This document shows, one piece after another, positions 33,623-42,606 of a stretch of DNA of 64,000 nt. The position numbers were made by a program, and so were the translations under genes. Positions within the stretch are counted from its first letter, which is position 1; each line of letters starts with the position of its first letter. Location: contig CM121341.1 of NCBI GenBank assembly GCA_051530055.1, forward strand, positions 18,042,001-18,106,000, in the 5' to 3' direction. Origin of the DNA: Neoechinorhynchus agilis (taxonomy: Eukaryota > Acanthocephala). A model generated the notes under the pieces. That model was not told the origin of the DNA. It worked only from the letters and a program-made list of their open reading frames with translations, and did not search any database.

Positions 33623-33988
33623 CTACTCGTGTATCCCTCCGCAATTACAGCATAATTTTTGGTCCCTTCTATTACACTGTGATGTTAAATGAGATTCGGC
33701 ACATATTTCGCACTTAATTTTATTTTTGCATTGGGTATAAATATGACCCCACTGGAAACATTTGGAACATTGTGTTGGAATGAAGTCATCTATTGTTCTA
33801 TCTTTTGGGAATGAAAACTTTATTAAATGAGCCATAAACCCTCCGGATGTTCCTTTTAATATATCTATCATATTCTGTGTTCCTTGCACGAGGAGTGCGT
33901 AAGGTGGCTTGTCCGGATTTTGATGCAGATATTTAATTGGTTTTAGGTCAAAAATACCTTCAAACCCTTTAAAATCTTCCTGTTGCAT
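33623..33988 (-). pseudogene. LINE ORF1 piece with CCHC zinc knuckles
   Basis: A 121-residue minus-strand frame with two complete knuckles, CSKCFQWGHIYTQC and CEICAESHLTSQC, and the start of a third (CCNCGGIH). A basic/hydrophobic RNA-binding-like region precedes them. This is the ORF1 type found in Jockey/I-like LINEs. The frame belongs to the decayed LINE at 26400-33990. Confidence 0.65.
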
Positions 33989-34389
33989 ATTTTATTGCAC
34001 GTTGAAAAACAATAAAGTAAATTTCCTTTAAATATCATTGAATTCGACGGAATTTTCCTTTAACATTTTCGAAAACAGCTTTAACCCTTCGTAGCTTACA
34101 AAGGATACCAAGAACGCTCATTTTGTGGCAAAACTTTTTGGATTTGATAGTCTCTGGCATTTTCTAGTTTATTTGGCGATCGATATCTTGTGAAGTAATT
34201 TTTTTATAACTTGGCCTACAGAAATACTACCCAGGTTTTCTTTTTTAATTCGTATAATATAATCCTCTTTGGGTCTAGGCAATCTCGGGTTAAAGTTCTT
34301 GTTTAAGTGTTCTAAGTGGCGGCAGACAACCCATTACTCAAAACCACTAGGTTTCGGGGATCAACTTGAACTTTCTATACGACGCAATT

Positions 34390-34620
34390 TGCTTTTTTGG
34401 GAGGCTCTGGTGGCTGTGAATCTTGTGATTTGTGTTTTCGCCTCGCTTGACACATTGCTGCGCGCTATACACGTTACAATCGAAAACTGATGCAAAAAAT
34501 TTATTTATTGCCATCGGCGATATGCGATCCAGCAGCTTCCTGTTGCAGCGAATCAGCGCGGCGATCCAACGCGGCAACGCCGCGGCCATCAAGGAAGCTG
34601 CCGAACAAACATAACATCTC
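34390..34620 (+). mobile_element. CCHC/RPD-type retroelement, 3' coding fragment (+)
   Basis: The stretch reads MRSSSFLLQRISAAIQRGNA followed by AAIKEAAEQT and a stop. It closely matches the ends of the fragment at 43085-43465 (MRSSSFLIQRISAAIQRGNV). Only the C-terminus remains. A (TTTA)n run follows at 34658-34690 and may be its tail. Confidence 0.75.
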
Positions 34621-34657
34621 TAAAGAAATGTAATCGAATAACTTTAATAATCATGCC

Positions 34658-34690
34658 TTTTTATTTATTTATTTATTTATTTATTTATTA
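34658..34690 (+). repeat. (TTTA)n microsatellite
   Basis: About eight uninterrupted TTTA units lie 40 bp after the end of the retroelement fragment at 34390-34620. Simple tails of this kind are common at LINE 3' ends, so it may be the element's tail. Confidence 0.85.
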
Positions 34691-34841
34691 AGCCGCCTCG
34701 TACATTCACAATTAAGTAAGAAATTTGTTCATTAAAATCCTGTTCCTATTCGTTCTTGTATATTCACATCTGGCTGATTTCAACTTTGGCTGAATGTTGG
34801 ATTGATCAGATCCCTCAGCCTCTGTTTATCAGCCATTGTTT

Positions 34842-35123
34842 TTAAATTCCTGTGCTTATTATATATTTTTTATAATCTTTTTCCTCTATTCCATTCAATA
34901 AACATCTAAATATCACCATCTCTCCATTTGTGAGTTTTGTTAATCGGAAAATCTGTTCGTTTTGCCAATTCTTGGATGGGTCCTCACCGTATTGAAATCT
35001 AAAAGCAAGAAACCCAACGCTCACATACTTACAATTTCTAAGTGCAGGATTATAAAACCACATTTTTGTATGCAAAAAAGCATGTTGCCGTTTCAGTGTA
35101 TTTAGCAAATAAAAAGTCAACAA
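34842..35123 (-). CDS. Possible small exon pair, unknown product
   Basis: A minus-strand open stretch has a candidate 36-bp intron (GTAAGTATGTGAGC...CTTTTAG at about 34998-35033). Splicing would give KMWFYNPALRNYFNTV... and an early stop; unspliced reading stays open for 93 codons. WFYNP resembles WFCNP in the neighbouring membrane protein at 35128-36009, so it may be a decayed duplicate. Weak evidence. Confidence 0.25.
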   Translation of the reverse strand: MLTFYLLNTLKRQHAFLHTKMWFYNPALRNCKYVSVGFLAFRFQYGEDPSKNWQNEQIFRLTKLTNGEMVIFRCLLNGIEEKDYKKYIISTGI

Positions 35124-35127
35124 TTTA

Positions 35128-36009
35128 TTAAATAAAAATTACACCACTTTCATTTCCCGTGAGTATTTTATTTTCATTGAACGATATTGAATTTTCCGAT
35201 TTTAAGGGACACAAAGCAATTTTCGCGCCTTGTTCGTTATTACGACCGTTTACGTTTATGCGATTGAACTTGATTTCACATTTTCTCTTTTTATCGGTTT
35301 GTGCGAGCTCATTAAAATAATTGTGTCGACGAATATAAGGAACATAATGTTTTTGGTAAATGGGATTGCAAAACCAGACAAGGTTGTCTGTAAATATCGA
35401 TTTAGAATCGTAGGGAACATTTATATATTCCGGCTTCGGGTTTATTTCACTTTCGACTTGATCAAAAAAAGCGCGAGACGATGATTTTAAGATTTTTTGC
35501 AGTTCATTAGAATTTTTACTAAGAGCTTCTGAATTGTCGGAGGTTCTTGCGTCATTGAAATACATAGTCTTTATGGCAGCAAAACTACAAGATCCAACGA
35601 TTAAAAATGCAATGGCCATAAATATGAAAACGAAGAAGAGAACCGTTATCTTCCTTACTTTTAATTCAAGTTGCCTACGTAGCGCTTGCGTTTCTTGAAC
35701 AATTGAAGAACTCCGGATTTCCATTTTTAGGTTATTGCCCTCTTCTTTGTCTAAGTCGTTTACAATGTACCGTTTATTCACGCCTTCATCAATATAATCA
35801 ATAGAAATCAATACAAGATCTTCGTGTAGGGATTTTTCTTTGTTATTCTTATCGAAAATTCGGGCGATTAAATTGTAGTAGTTCTTGATTTCTTGATTGG
35901 ACCAAGTGGTTTTATTTATAAAAATCTCCGTATTGTTTCGCTTCAATGGTGTAGAAGTGATTGAATGGAAAACCAGAAGAATTAAAATGATAATTCTTAA
36001 ACGATTCAT
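35128..36009 (-). CDS. Unknown 293-aa type I membrane protein
   Basis: A single open frame starting at a true ATG (36009). Residues 1-19 (MNRLRIIILILLVFHSITS) are a signal peptide, the next 100 residues carry N-glycosylation sequons (NNTE, NKTT), one membrane helix lies at about 120-147 (LFFVFIFMAIAFLIVGSCSF), and the C-terminal 145 residues would be cytosolic and contain WFCNPIYQK and RKCEIKFNRI. I recognise no family. The gene sits in a run of minus-strand genes without visible introns. Tail-to-head spacing to the coiled-coil gene upstream is 430 bp. Confidence 0.6.
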   Translation of the reverse strand: MNRLRIIILILLVFHSITSTPLKRNNTEIFINKTTWSNQEIKNYYNLIARIFDKNNKEKSLHEDLVLISIDYIDEGVNKRYIVNDLDKEEGNNLKMEIRSSSIVQETQALRRQLELKVRKITVLFFVFIFMAIAFLIVGSCSFAAIKTMYFNDARTSDNSEALSKNSNELQKILKSSSRAFFDQVESEINPKPEYINVPYDSKSIFTDNLVWFCNPIYQKHYVPYIRRHNYFNELAQTDKKRKCEIKFNRINVNGRNNEQGAKIALCPLKSENSISFNENKILTGNESGVIFI

Positions 36010-36442
36010 TTGGAACAGTTATCGGAATATTTTTGCTGTGTACAATATCGTTTTTGCACTGGTTTCCTTTATATGCTATGATTTTCCAGTATTTCAAGGT
36101 ATGTCTTCGATTTCACACATTCCGATTTATCGACTGCTGTAAATGTGACGCCTTTAGAAGCATGAATATTTGACTATAGAATTTACCTTATAAATTGTGT
36201 GAACCACGAAACAGGTATATAAAAGTTGTTAAAGCTGTTCTGTCGTTTAGAAATTATCGTTATTAAAATTTGGGTTATAATCGAAGTAGATTCGAAGAGT
36301 TGAGTTATATTCAACTTTTAAATGTTTGTTTTATGCAAATTTTTAAGAATAAAATAGATCCAGCAACACTAGATAAACTGTCGGCTACGTCTCTTAATCT
36401 TGCGAATTTACTTTTGATATTGCAATGCAAACTTCGTTAAAT
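36010..36442. other. Spacer with a plus-strand TATA box and a 35-aa mini-frame
   Basis: A plus-strand TATATAAAA lies at about 36213-36221. A 35-codon frame starting ATGCAAATTTTTAAG runs from 36334 to 36441 and stops one base before the end of the minus-strand coiled-coil gene (36443). The mini-frame has no recognisable domain. The TATA box may serve an unseen transcript. Confidence 0.3.
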
Positions 36443-36931
36443 TTATTTATATATCATCTTCATTTTCTCTTCCAATTTACGCATTCTCTCCACAGTACTT
36501 CTTATTCTTGCTCTTAAGTATGGAACTTTTTTGTCTGAATTCTCACCAAGTTTTTCCTTCCAATAGTCTACCTTAGTTTTCATTTTCTTTAAATCAGATT
36601 TTAAATCCTCGAATCTATTCTGATATTCAACAGATTTTCCTTCCCATTCTTCAATAATAGTGTCAACGGCCGCCATTTCAATATCAAACTGTTGAATGTT
36701 TCCACTTATTTCGTCTATTTCACTCTGAAGATTATCCTTATCTATCTTATTTGTCTCATTTTCGACTTCAATTCTCTTTATTTTGTCGTTTACGTCTAGT
36801 ACTTTAAGACATTCTTCACAACACGCAGTCAATGCATCCTGCAAGGAATTTATTGCTTCTTGAATGTTCCAACGGTCATTTGATTCCCCAAAATGATTCT
36901 TACCAAGATTTTTCTGTTTGCTAAACTTCAT
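36443..36931 (-). CDS. Unknown 162-aa coiled-coil protein
   Basis: An ATG-started frame on the minus strand. After a short N-terminus (MKFSKQKNLGKNHF) it has a CCEEC cysteine cluster and then almost continuous heptad-like helix from about residue 50 to the end, rich in Glu, Lys, Asp and Leu/Ile (for example IDKDNLQSEIDEISGNIQQF). Length and composition suggest a dimerising structural protein. I recognise no family. The hammerhead mini-element starts only 20 bp upstream of the ATG (36951), with its first target-duplication copy at 36939-36950, so the insertion lies in the gene's 5' flank. Confidence 0.55.
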   Translation of the reverse strand: MKFSKQKNLGKNHFGESNDRWNIQEAINSLQDALTACCEECLKVLDVNDKIKRIEVENETNKIDKDNLQSEIDEISGNIQQFDIEMAAVDTIIEEWEGKSVEYQNRFEDLKSDLKKMKTKVDYWKEKLGENSDKKVPYLRARIRSTVERMRKLEEKMKMIYK

Positions 36932-36950
36932 CTATAACCATTATTGAAAG

Positions 36951-37133
36951 TGTCGATATGTGAGGTACCGAGGAATGCGATTAGAATTATTGTTTTGGTT
37001 TACACCCGGTAAATGAGAGCGAAATAATTACGCATCCACTTGTATTTTAGAACTGATGATGAACCCGGCGAGGTTCGAAACGTCTTCAATAAATACTCAT
37101 TTACCGGGTGTAGACCAAAACAATAATTCTAAT
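36951..37133 (+). mobile_element. 183-bp non-autonomous hammerhead-bearing mini-element with 12-bp TSD
   Basis: A unit flanked by perfect direct repeats CATTATTGAAAG (36939-36950 and 37134-37145). It starts TGTCGATATGTGAGGTACCG, matching the left end of the PLE at 18780 and the relic at 4554. Inside the ends are inverted repeats: ATTAGAATTATTGTTTTGGT facing ACCAAAACAATAATTCTAAT, each followed or preceded by the CCGGTAAATGAG arm. The centre carries a well-formed hammerhead motif (37042-37096). There is no coding capacity. It is best read as a short PLE-derived element that inserted recently. Confidence 0.85.
37042..37096 (+). ncRNA. Type I hammerhead ribozyme, core intact
   Basis: Stem I pairs GTATTT (37042-37047) with AAATAC (37091-37096), plus AA/TT next to the core with an internal loop between. 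Core CTGATGA at 37053-37059; stem II GAACC (37061-37065) with GGTTC (37072-37076) around loop CGGCGA; one extra T at 37060. Then GAAAC-GTC at 37077-37084, with predicted cleavage after C37084. Stem III is only AC/GT with no loop, as in minimal type I hammerheads of PLEs and retrozymes, which are thought to act as dimers. The match is to the published consensus by eye. Confidence 0.8.
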
Positions 37134-37274
37134 CATTATTGAAAGATTTCGGTAACGCGACTCATTAATAAAGATCTTATCGCGGTGCTCGATAGCGCCG
37201 GTTGTTAATATACCTATTTAGGATAAGAAGCATTAAAAATAGCCAATGCACTAAAACGTGTAGAATTAATTCTA

Positions 37275-37545
37275 AAAACAACAAAATTTCTTTGAATTAT
37301 TCTCTTACTTGAGAGGTCGTTCTTTTCAGCATTGTCGGTTTTCGTTTTTGTTCTTCTCCTTTCCCTGCGCCTTAAAATCACCGCTCACACTGTCCTCCCA
37401 CCTCTTCTTGGGCCTCCCTCTTCTCCTTTTCCCCTCGAGCTAGATTCTCCATGCGCTCTTTATCCAGGCGTCTTCATCTGCTTGTGTCACCCCCAGGTAC
37501 CATCGCATCCGCCTCTTAGCGATTGCCTCCTCGATCGGTTCGACA
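37275..37545 (-). mobile_element. LINE 3'-end fragment with 16-bp flanking repeat
   Basis: The direct repeat TGTAGAATTAATTCTA flanks the segment (37259-37274 and 37546-37561). On the minus strand the insert begins VEPIEEAIAKRRMRW, matching the IxxAIxKRRLRWFGHV motif near the C-terminus of many LINE reverse-transcriptase proteins, then a Lys/Arg/Glu-rich tail with stops. It looks like a 5'-truncated LINE copy. The plus-strand 72-aa frame here is a shadow. Confidence 0.6.
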
Positions 37546-37679
37546 TGTAGAATTAATTCTACAATGCGCAATAGTTGTAAAATGAAGAAACCATCGATCA
37601 TTTTAAAGACAAAACTACAATAGAATAAAACCGGGGCGCTTGGTCACTAGATGCGAAAATTTGTTTTAAATTTCAATTC

Positions 37680-37922
37680 CTAAAATTTATCAATGTAGAT
37701 AGTAGGTAGATTTAGTGAAAAAATTATGGTTTTAAAACGCGCCATCGCGCCTTTGTTCGCATGACCACGTTGACAGTTAGTCGTCATCGAGGACACAAAA
37801 CCTAGTGCATTTCCTTCGAAATCACCCATTAAGCATGGGGCCCTGTGGAGAGGGAACGCTTTCATATCAAAGTAGGTATTTATTCTTCCATCATTATACC
37901 GCAAATCCACTACCCGGCTCAT
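37680..37922 (-). CDS. Unrecognised 80-aa open frame
   Basis: ATG at 37922, stop at 37680. The composition looks protein-like (for example DGRINTYFDMKAF, LMGDFEGNALGFVSS), but no signal peptide, helix or domain is recognised and no splice partner was found. It may be an isolated exon. Confidence 0.25.
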   Translation of the reverse strand: MSRVVDLRYNDGRINTYFDMKAFPLHRAPCLMGDFEGNALGFVSSMTTNCQRGHANKGAMARFKTIIFSLNLPTIYIDKF

Positions 37923-37924
37923 AT

Positions 37925-38479
37925 AGCGACTAATAACTTTTTTGGTCTAATTTTAATCAACTAGTAAGTTAATTGATTTTATCGCTTTAATGCAAATTGA
38001 ATTTTTTAGAATTATTATTGTTTGCAATGGTTGCTTTCCCTTTCCTGTTTTACCTTAGGTTTAGAATTTTAGGAGATCGAATGCGTTTAGCTATATCGTT
38101 CGATGCTCAAATTCTTAACATTTGTAACTTCCATCATTACCGACTTGGGTTTAGCAAGTGCACTTTAAATGCTGTAAAATACTAAACGCGATTTTTAATC
38201 AAAGATCGCTAAAATATCTAAACAATCTCGGTTCTTTAAAAAATCAAACTCTTACCGGTTCAAATCATAGTCATTCTTATGAGATCTTAAGATTTCTTCA
38301 ACCCTTTAATTTAAAAAAATGGTTGACCTTTCAGAAACTATTAACAGTTAAGCCTTTTCATGAATCGTCCATGTTGCAATTGAGGTTGTTCTGATTTTAT
38401 TTGACAAATAGCATCAATTTAACGCTTTTTAACAGCGTTATAAATTCTCTGCTTTCAAATAAAATACAGCACGTAAGAT
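37925..38479. other. Intergenic stretch
   Basis: Short plus-strand frames (37997-38394) have no recognisable content. No repeat seen. Confidence 0.35.
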
Positions 38480-38492
38480 TCATGTATTTTTA

Positions 38493-38667
38493 GCCGCACC
38501 CGAAGGGCCAGGGCCAACCCACTTTTGGGGCCGATGGGTGATCTCAAACCTGACACGCCCACCCTTCCAGCAGCCTCGCACACCTGTGGAACCCAGCGAC
38601 CGTTAACGTTGAACCATCGACATATCGAGCGCATTATGAACGCGCACACCACACGGCCACTGGGCCC
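38493..38667 (-). mobile_element. tRNA-Met-derived SINE with 13-bp TSD
   Basis: A 175-bp GC-rich insert in A+T-rich DNA, flanked by perfect TCATGTATTTTTA repeats (38480-38492 and 38668-38680). On the minus strand it starts GGGCCCAGTGGCCGTGTGGT and has an anticodon arm GCGCG-TTCATAA-TGCGC, i.e. a 5-bp stem around a methionine CAT anticodon loop, followed by a GGTTCAAC B-box-like block. The rest is an unrelated body ending GGGTGCGGC. No poly(A) tail. The tRNA head, GC content and intact TSD identify a SINE. Confidence 0.75.
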
Positions 38668-38889
38668 TCATGTATTTTTATTGGGCGAACAGTGCAATTT
38701 GTCTTGCATGTTTTAATTCTGTTTGCTGTAAACGTAGTTTTTTTTCAGTATTTTGCATTCAATGTTTAATTTTTTATTGACTTCGATAAATATTTAAATT
38801 TTTGATTTAAATAATTTAAAAGGCAGCAATTTTTATTCGGCGCTAAAAATATATACACAAAAAATAATTTAAAATATCTGCTGTTTACA

Positions 38890-40344
38890 CTAAGTTACAT
38901 AGAGTGGAGTAAGCTGATCCTTGATTTGAACTTTGTAACGATTGTCTTGTTCTTTAAACTCAGCTCGTCGTTTCCGACTGAATCGATTTTCTTCTCCCGT
39001 CATAAATTCCGTCTCGAACGCCTTATTTAGCATTACATGCATTTCCGCGGTGCTTTTAGACGATAAATCAAGTGGGTTTTTGTTAAACCTGTTTCGTATG
39101 CTTGTACAACTACCGTGTTCAATCAGTAATTTGGCGGCATTGTAGGAATTTGATTTAACGGCATATAATAGTGGACTTTCTCCATTAGCATCAAATATAT
39201 CGACAGATTGAATATATGGTAGCATTAAGCGAATGGCTTGAACACTCCCCACTGCGGCTGCTGTATGTAGTGCTGAGGTCAATAAATAGTTCAAATTAGG
39301 ATTTGGAACTTTAGGCTTGATTTTTGCACCTTGTTTGATCAGATATTCAACGCTGGAAATGGCTTCTAAAGATGTTGCAAGTTGAAGTGGCGTCAATAAA
39401 AACACATCTATCGCATTTATGTCCACGAATTCGCCTCCATATTCCAAAATTATTTCATTCAACAACATAATATCCGATGCAGCGGAGTAGTGAAGCGGTG
39501 TTCTGAGAAATTTGTCTTTGCATGCAGCAAGAGCAGGATATTGCTGAATCAAAAATTGAGAAGTGTCCAGAAGAACATTTTTGGCACTAATGTGCAGAGC
39601 ACTAGATTCTTCGGTTGGATCAATTGATGTTAAAATTTCCAATATGTCACCGTTGCTCAAGTTATCTTGCAAGCGAATCTTTTCAATATAATTTTTTATT
39701 TCAATCATTTTAGATCGATCTTCTTGGTCGATGTCGCATATTACTTTATAAATTTCCGTACGATGTAGTTGGAAGTCTCGTTTTTCTCGTTTTGCAGCAG
39801 CTGGATGAAATGGATCGATCAATTTAAACGGCAAAGTGCCATTCGACTTTCTTTTCCTGTTTACGATTTTCTGTCGTTTTTGTACGGGGTGTCGATTTTC
39901 TGAATCATTTTCGATTTTTCTTTTTAAAACAATCTTTGCCTGGCGTTTGCATTTTATAAAAACCTTTGTCGATCTGACCTTTTGAGGGCATTGTAGGATT
40001 GAGATTTGTCCGTTATCGAGCATCATACACAAAAATAAGGAACATATTATAAATCTCCAAAGTGAGAAAATTAATTTCCTTTCAATTAATCGTGAACCTG
40101 ACAACTTCTGTTTTTTCACTGATATTCTCACATTCTGAAATGTTTGTTTACAATTCATGGATTCATCTTTAATTCTTTCAAGAATTTCAATTTTATCCAT
40201 GACATGTATTTCATATTCTAAATAAAAAAAATTGAATTATAATTTAATTTTTTACGGAATACCTTGAAATATGGAGCAATTCGAAATATCGGTCTCTATT
40301 TGTGAAACTAATAGCTGGACAATAATAATGAGTAGTTGATTCAT
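38890..40344 (-). CDS. Ankyrin-repeat protein with signal peptide (two exons)
   Basis: The ATG at 40344 opens exon 1 (40263-40344), a 45-bp GT-AG intron (40218-40262) follows, and exon 2 (38890-40217) ends in TAA: 469 aa in one frame. Exon 1 encodes MNQLLIIIVQLLVSQIETD, a good signal peptide. Residues about 76-95 (LIFSLWRFIICSLFLCMM) are hydrophobic enough for a membrane helix. A strongly basic linker follows (KRQKIVNRKRKS). Ankyrin repeats occupy about residues 215-420: TPLHYSAASD, TPLQLATS, SALHTAAAVGSVQAIRLML, SPLLYAVKSNSYNAAKLLIEHG, NPLDLSS. Ankyrin arrays bind other proteins. A secreted or membrane ankyrin protein is unusual. If translation began at the exon 2 Met, the signal peptide would be lost, but the clean intron favours the longer form. 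Confidence 0.75.
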
Positions 40345-42473
40345 TTCTCAGAAAATGTATCTATTCTAAAAATTATGTTTGAGATGCATGAGAAAATTTT
40401 ACGTTAAAAATGTTACGAAGATCAAAACACTGCTTAGATTTTTTATCTCGCACAAATATATTTTAAAATTTAAGTTTTTAGTGCTTTTAACGAATTTGGC
40501 GTCGAAAATTTTAATTTTAATCTTAAACTAATTCGCATATTTGCTGGGATGAATATTGAACTTGGCTACAGAAATAGCTTCCCTTTCCCACCATTTATAG
40601 CTCATGAACCCTGAGAAAGATCCAATCAGATCTCCATAAACGATAATCAAGGAGCCTCAATGCTGACGTTCCCATGCCCACTGAATGAATATGATTGGCT
40701 GGATCAACCAATTAAAAGCGCCAAAAGAGCATAAAGGGGGCGGAAATGTCCATAAAATTTGTAATAGAAATCAAGCTACGTTAGATGCAAAATTAATCGC
40801 TTATAATGGGAAATAATAAAACTAATTTTGCAAAATTGCAATGGAATTTAAAAGTGGGGCTTTTAATTTTAAAGTGGATTCAAACTAACGTCTTACATTT
40901 AACGTGATCACTGACACGTAACAAGTGGATTGAGTTCCAATTTAATTTGATTCAAATATCTCTCTCATAAATAAGCCAACCAGAATAATGTATCAAACTT
41001 AACAACTTAGTGCGATATTGTTATTGTGGGAAAATCGCTCAATGTAGTGAATGTGGATTGAGCCACGCCTCCGTTACCTAAATTACGCGGTTGGGCGGTA
41101 TTTAAGCGATCGATGCAATACATTGCCACCACTTTTCCACACTGCACAGCATGAGCATACTCACTGCGTGAGTTAAAATTTAGTTTAAATTAACGAAGTT
41201 TAATGTTAGTAGAGGGACAAAAAAGTAGATCGTAGATTTTCCTTGCAGTTTGTAGTTTCAAAATATTTAATAATAATGTATTTCGTACACTAAGCCATTA
41301 ATTTTTGATGCTTAAATTTCTAGCGAATAAGCAGCAAGTTGACTAAATTGCATTTGCCATAGAATATAATTAGAAAAATAAATTTTCTGTAGAAAGCGCG
41401 TTTTAAATAAGGAAGTATTTATTTAAGGGCGATTTTTTTGTTCCACATTCAGTTTATCTTAATAACTCGGTCACTTTGTTATCAACTTTAAATTTTAATA
41501 GAATCGGTAATGGATTGCCTTTATCATGATAAGCATCAAAAATGCCAAGTGTACATCAAACAGGGCGGGAATGTCCAAATTAAGGAAAAATTGACTTAAA
41601 AGTACCGTAAGCTTAACAAACTTTAAAATTAATTCCATAATTACAAAACCGGAAATTGCCGCGCAATAGATTCCCACTTGGTTGATGCTATTCTCTAAAA
41701 ATATTGCTGATAATGTTAAAGTTGTAAAATCTATAAATTCTTATGATGACATACTTTCAACTTGACAATAGATTTAATAATGTGTGCTTAGGCGCCAGAA
41801 ATAGGTACGAAATTTAGTTGAATTTCATTTTCTTGAATCTCATATGTAGCAACTAAACTTGTTCGATTTAATTTGAATTTTTGTCCCTTAAATCTTTTAT
41901 TTATAACGCTTTTGTGCCAAAAGCAAAAATGATATTTATTTTTGGAATAACCAGAAGTCAGTATTCACCGTTGTACGTTCTTTAAATTCAATTCGGTGAT
42001 AACAAAGATCCTTTTAAGGTTGAGATGAGCTGTATTAAAGTGAGGATATTCTTTATTGTTTTCTTTCACTGAGACATTTGCATTTTCGTTTTTCTTTGTT
42101 AGCAATTTAACCTTTACTCAGGATTCTTTAATGCAGCAAGCTTTTACTTTCAACATAGTCAAATCCTCATTGGCCGGTTTTTTTATGAGCTGGCGCGCCG
42201 GCAAGCGGTTGCGACGGTGGTAGTTGCGGCGCTAGTAACGAAAATTACAGAAAGTGACGAAGGTTTTTTTTGTGCGGTGAGAGTCCGTTAGCGTAAATAG
42301 ATGAGATTTCAACAATTCAGAAAAGATTGATTTTTCATTTTTTCGAATTCTTTGACAAAACGTACGGCTTAATATACGACTAAAAGTTTTGTCGAATAAT
42401 TTCAGCATGTAATAAAAATGAAAATAGCTCTCACCGGAACTGTGAAAAAGCGATTTTATCCTTTCATTTCAGA
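40345..42473. other. 2.1-kb region without a recognised gene
   Basis: A+T-rich. A TATTTAAG box at about 41099 followed by ATGAGCATACTCACTGCGTG near 41151 might be a promoter with a very short frame. A 60-aa minus-strand frame at 41495-41677 is hydrophobic but not recognised. Confidence 0.35.
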
Positions 42474-42545
42474 TCCCAGATAGTCTAGTGGTTAGGATAC
42501 CTGCCTCTCACGCAGGTGGCCCGGGTTCGATTCCCGGTCTGGGAA
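42474..42545 (+). tRNA. tRNA-Glu (CTC)
   Basis: A full cloverleaf without intron: acceptor TCCCAGA/TCTGGGA, A box in TAGTCTAGTGG, anticodon stem CCTGC/GCAGG around loop CTCTCAC with anticodon CTC at 42507-42509, and T arm CCGGG-TTCGATT-CCCGG. It reads GAG codons. The discriminator is A at 42545. A T5 run at about 42605-42609 is the nearest downstream pol III terminator candidate. Confidence 0.97.
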
Positions 42546-42606
42546 AGCAAAGCGCTTCCACATTCCCCTTCTCTTCTCGGCTAAATACAACCAAAAATTC
42601 AGTCTT

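Larger units (their letters stand above)
26400..33990 (-). mobile_element. APE-type LINE (minus strand), broken and interrupted by other insertions
   Basis: Read on the minus strand from 33990 downwards: an ORF1 with CCHC knuckles (33623-33988), a coiled-coil-like piece (32640-32858), the start of an APE endonuclease (ADIVWLQETELR at about 32550) continuing to a DFNSKYLSAF block near 32190, then after a large insertion the endonuclease end (HDLILLEFGQFD, about 28070), and reverse transcriptase blocks to about 26400, including MMQIDISEAFDAIDR (about 27140), RYGVPQGSPLSS (about 26970) and YAEDLFF (about 26865). The nested plus-strand LINE at 28140-32040 splits the endonuclease. Many stops and frame breaks: not functional. 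Confidence 0.75.

Noticed and set aside
33623-33988. Zinc-knuckle protein as a retroviral or LTR-element gag
   Set aside because: No LTRs, protease or integrase nearby; three closely spaced knuckles followed by APE endonuclease pieces on the same strand fit LINE ORF1.
37332-37550. Plus-strand 72-aa frame with a hydrophobic start and Pro-rich tail
   Set aside because: The minus strand of the same stretch carries a LINE motif (AIAKRRMRW) and the segment is bounded by a direct repeat, so the plus frame is a shadow.
38525-38716. Plus-strand 63-aa frame
   Set aside because: It lies inside the tRNA-Met-derived SINE and its flank.
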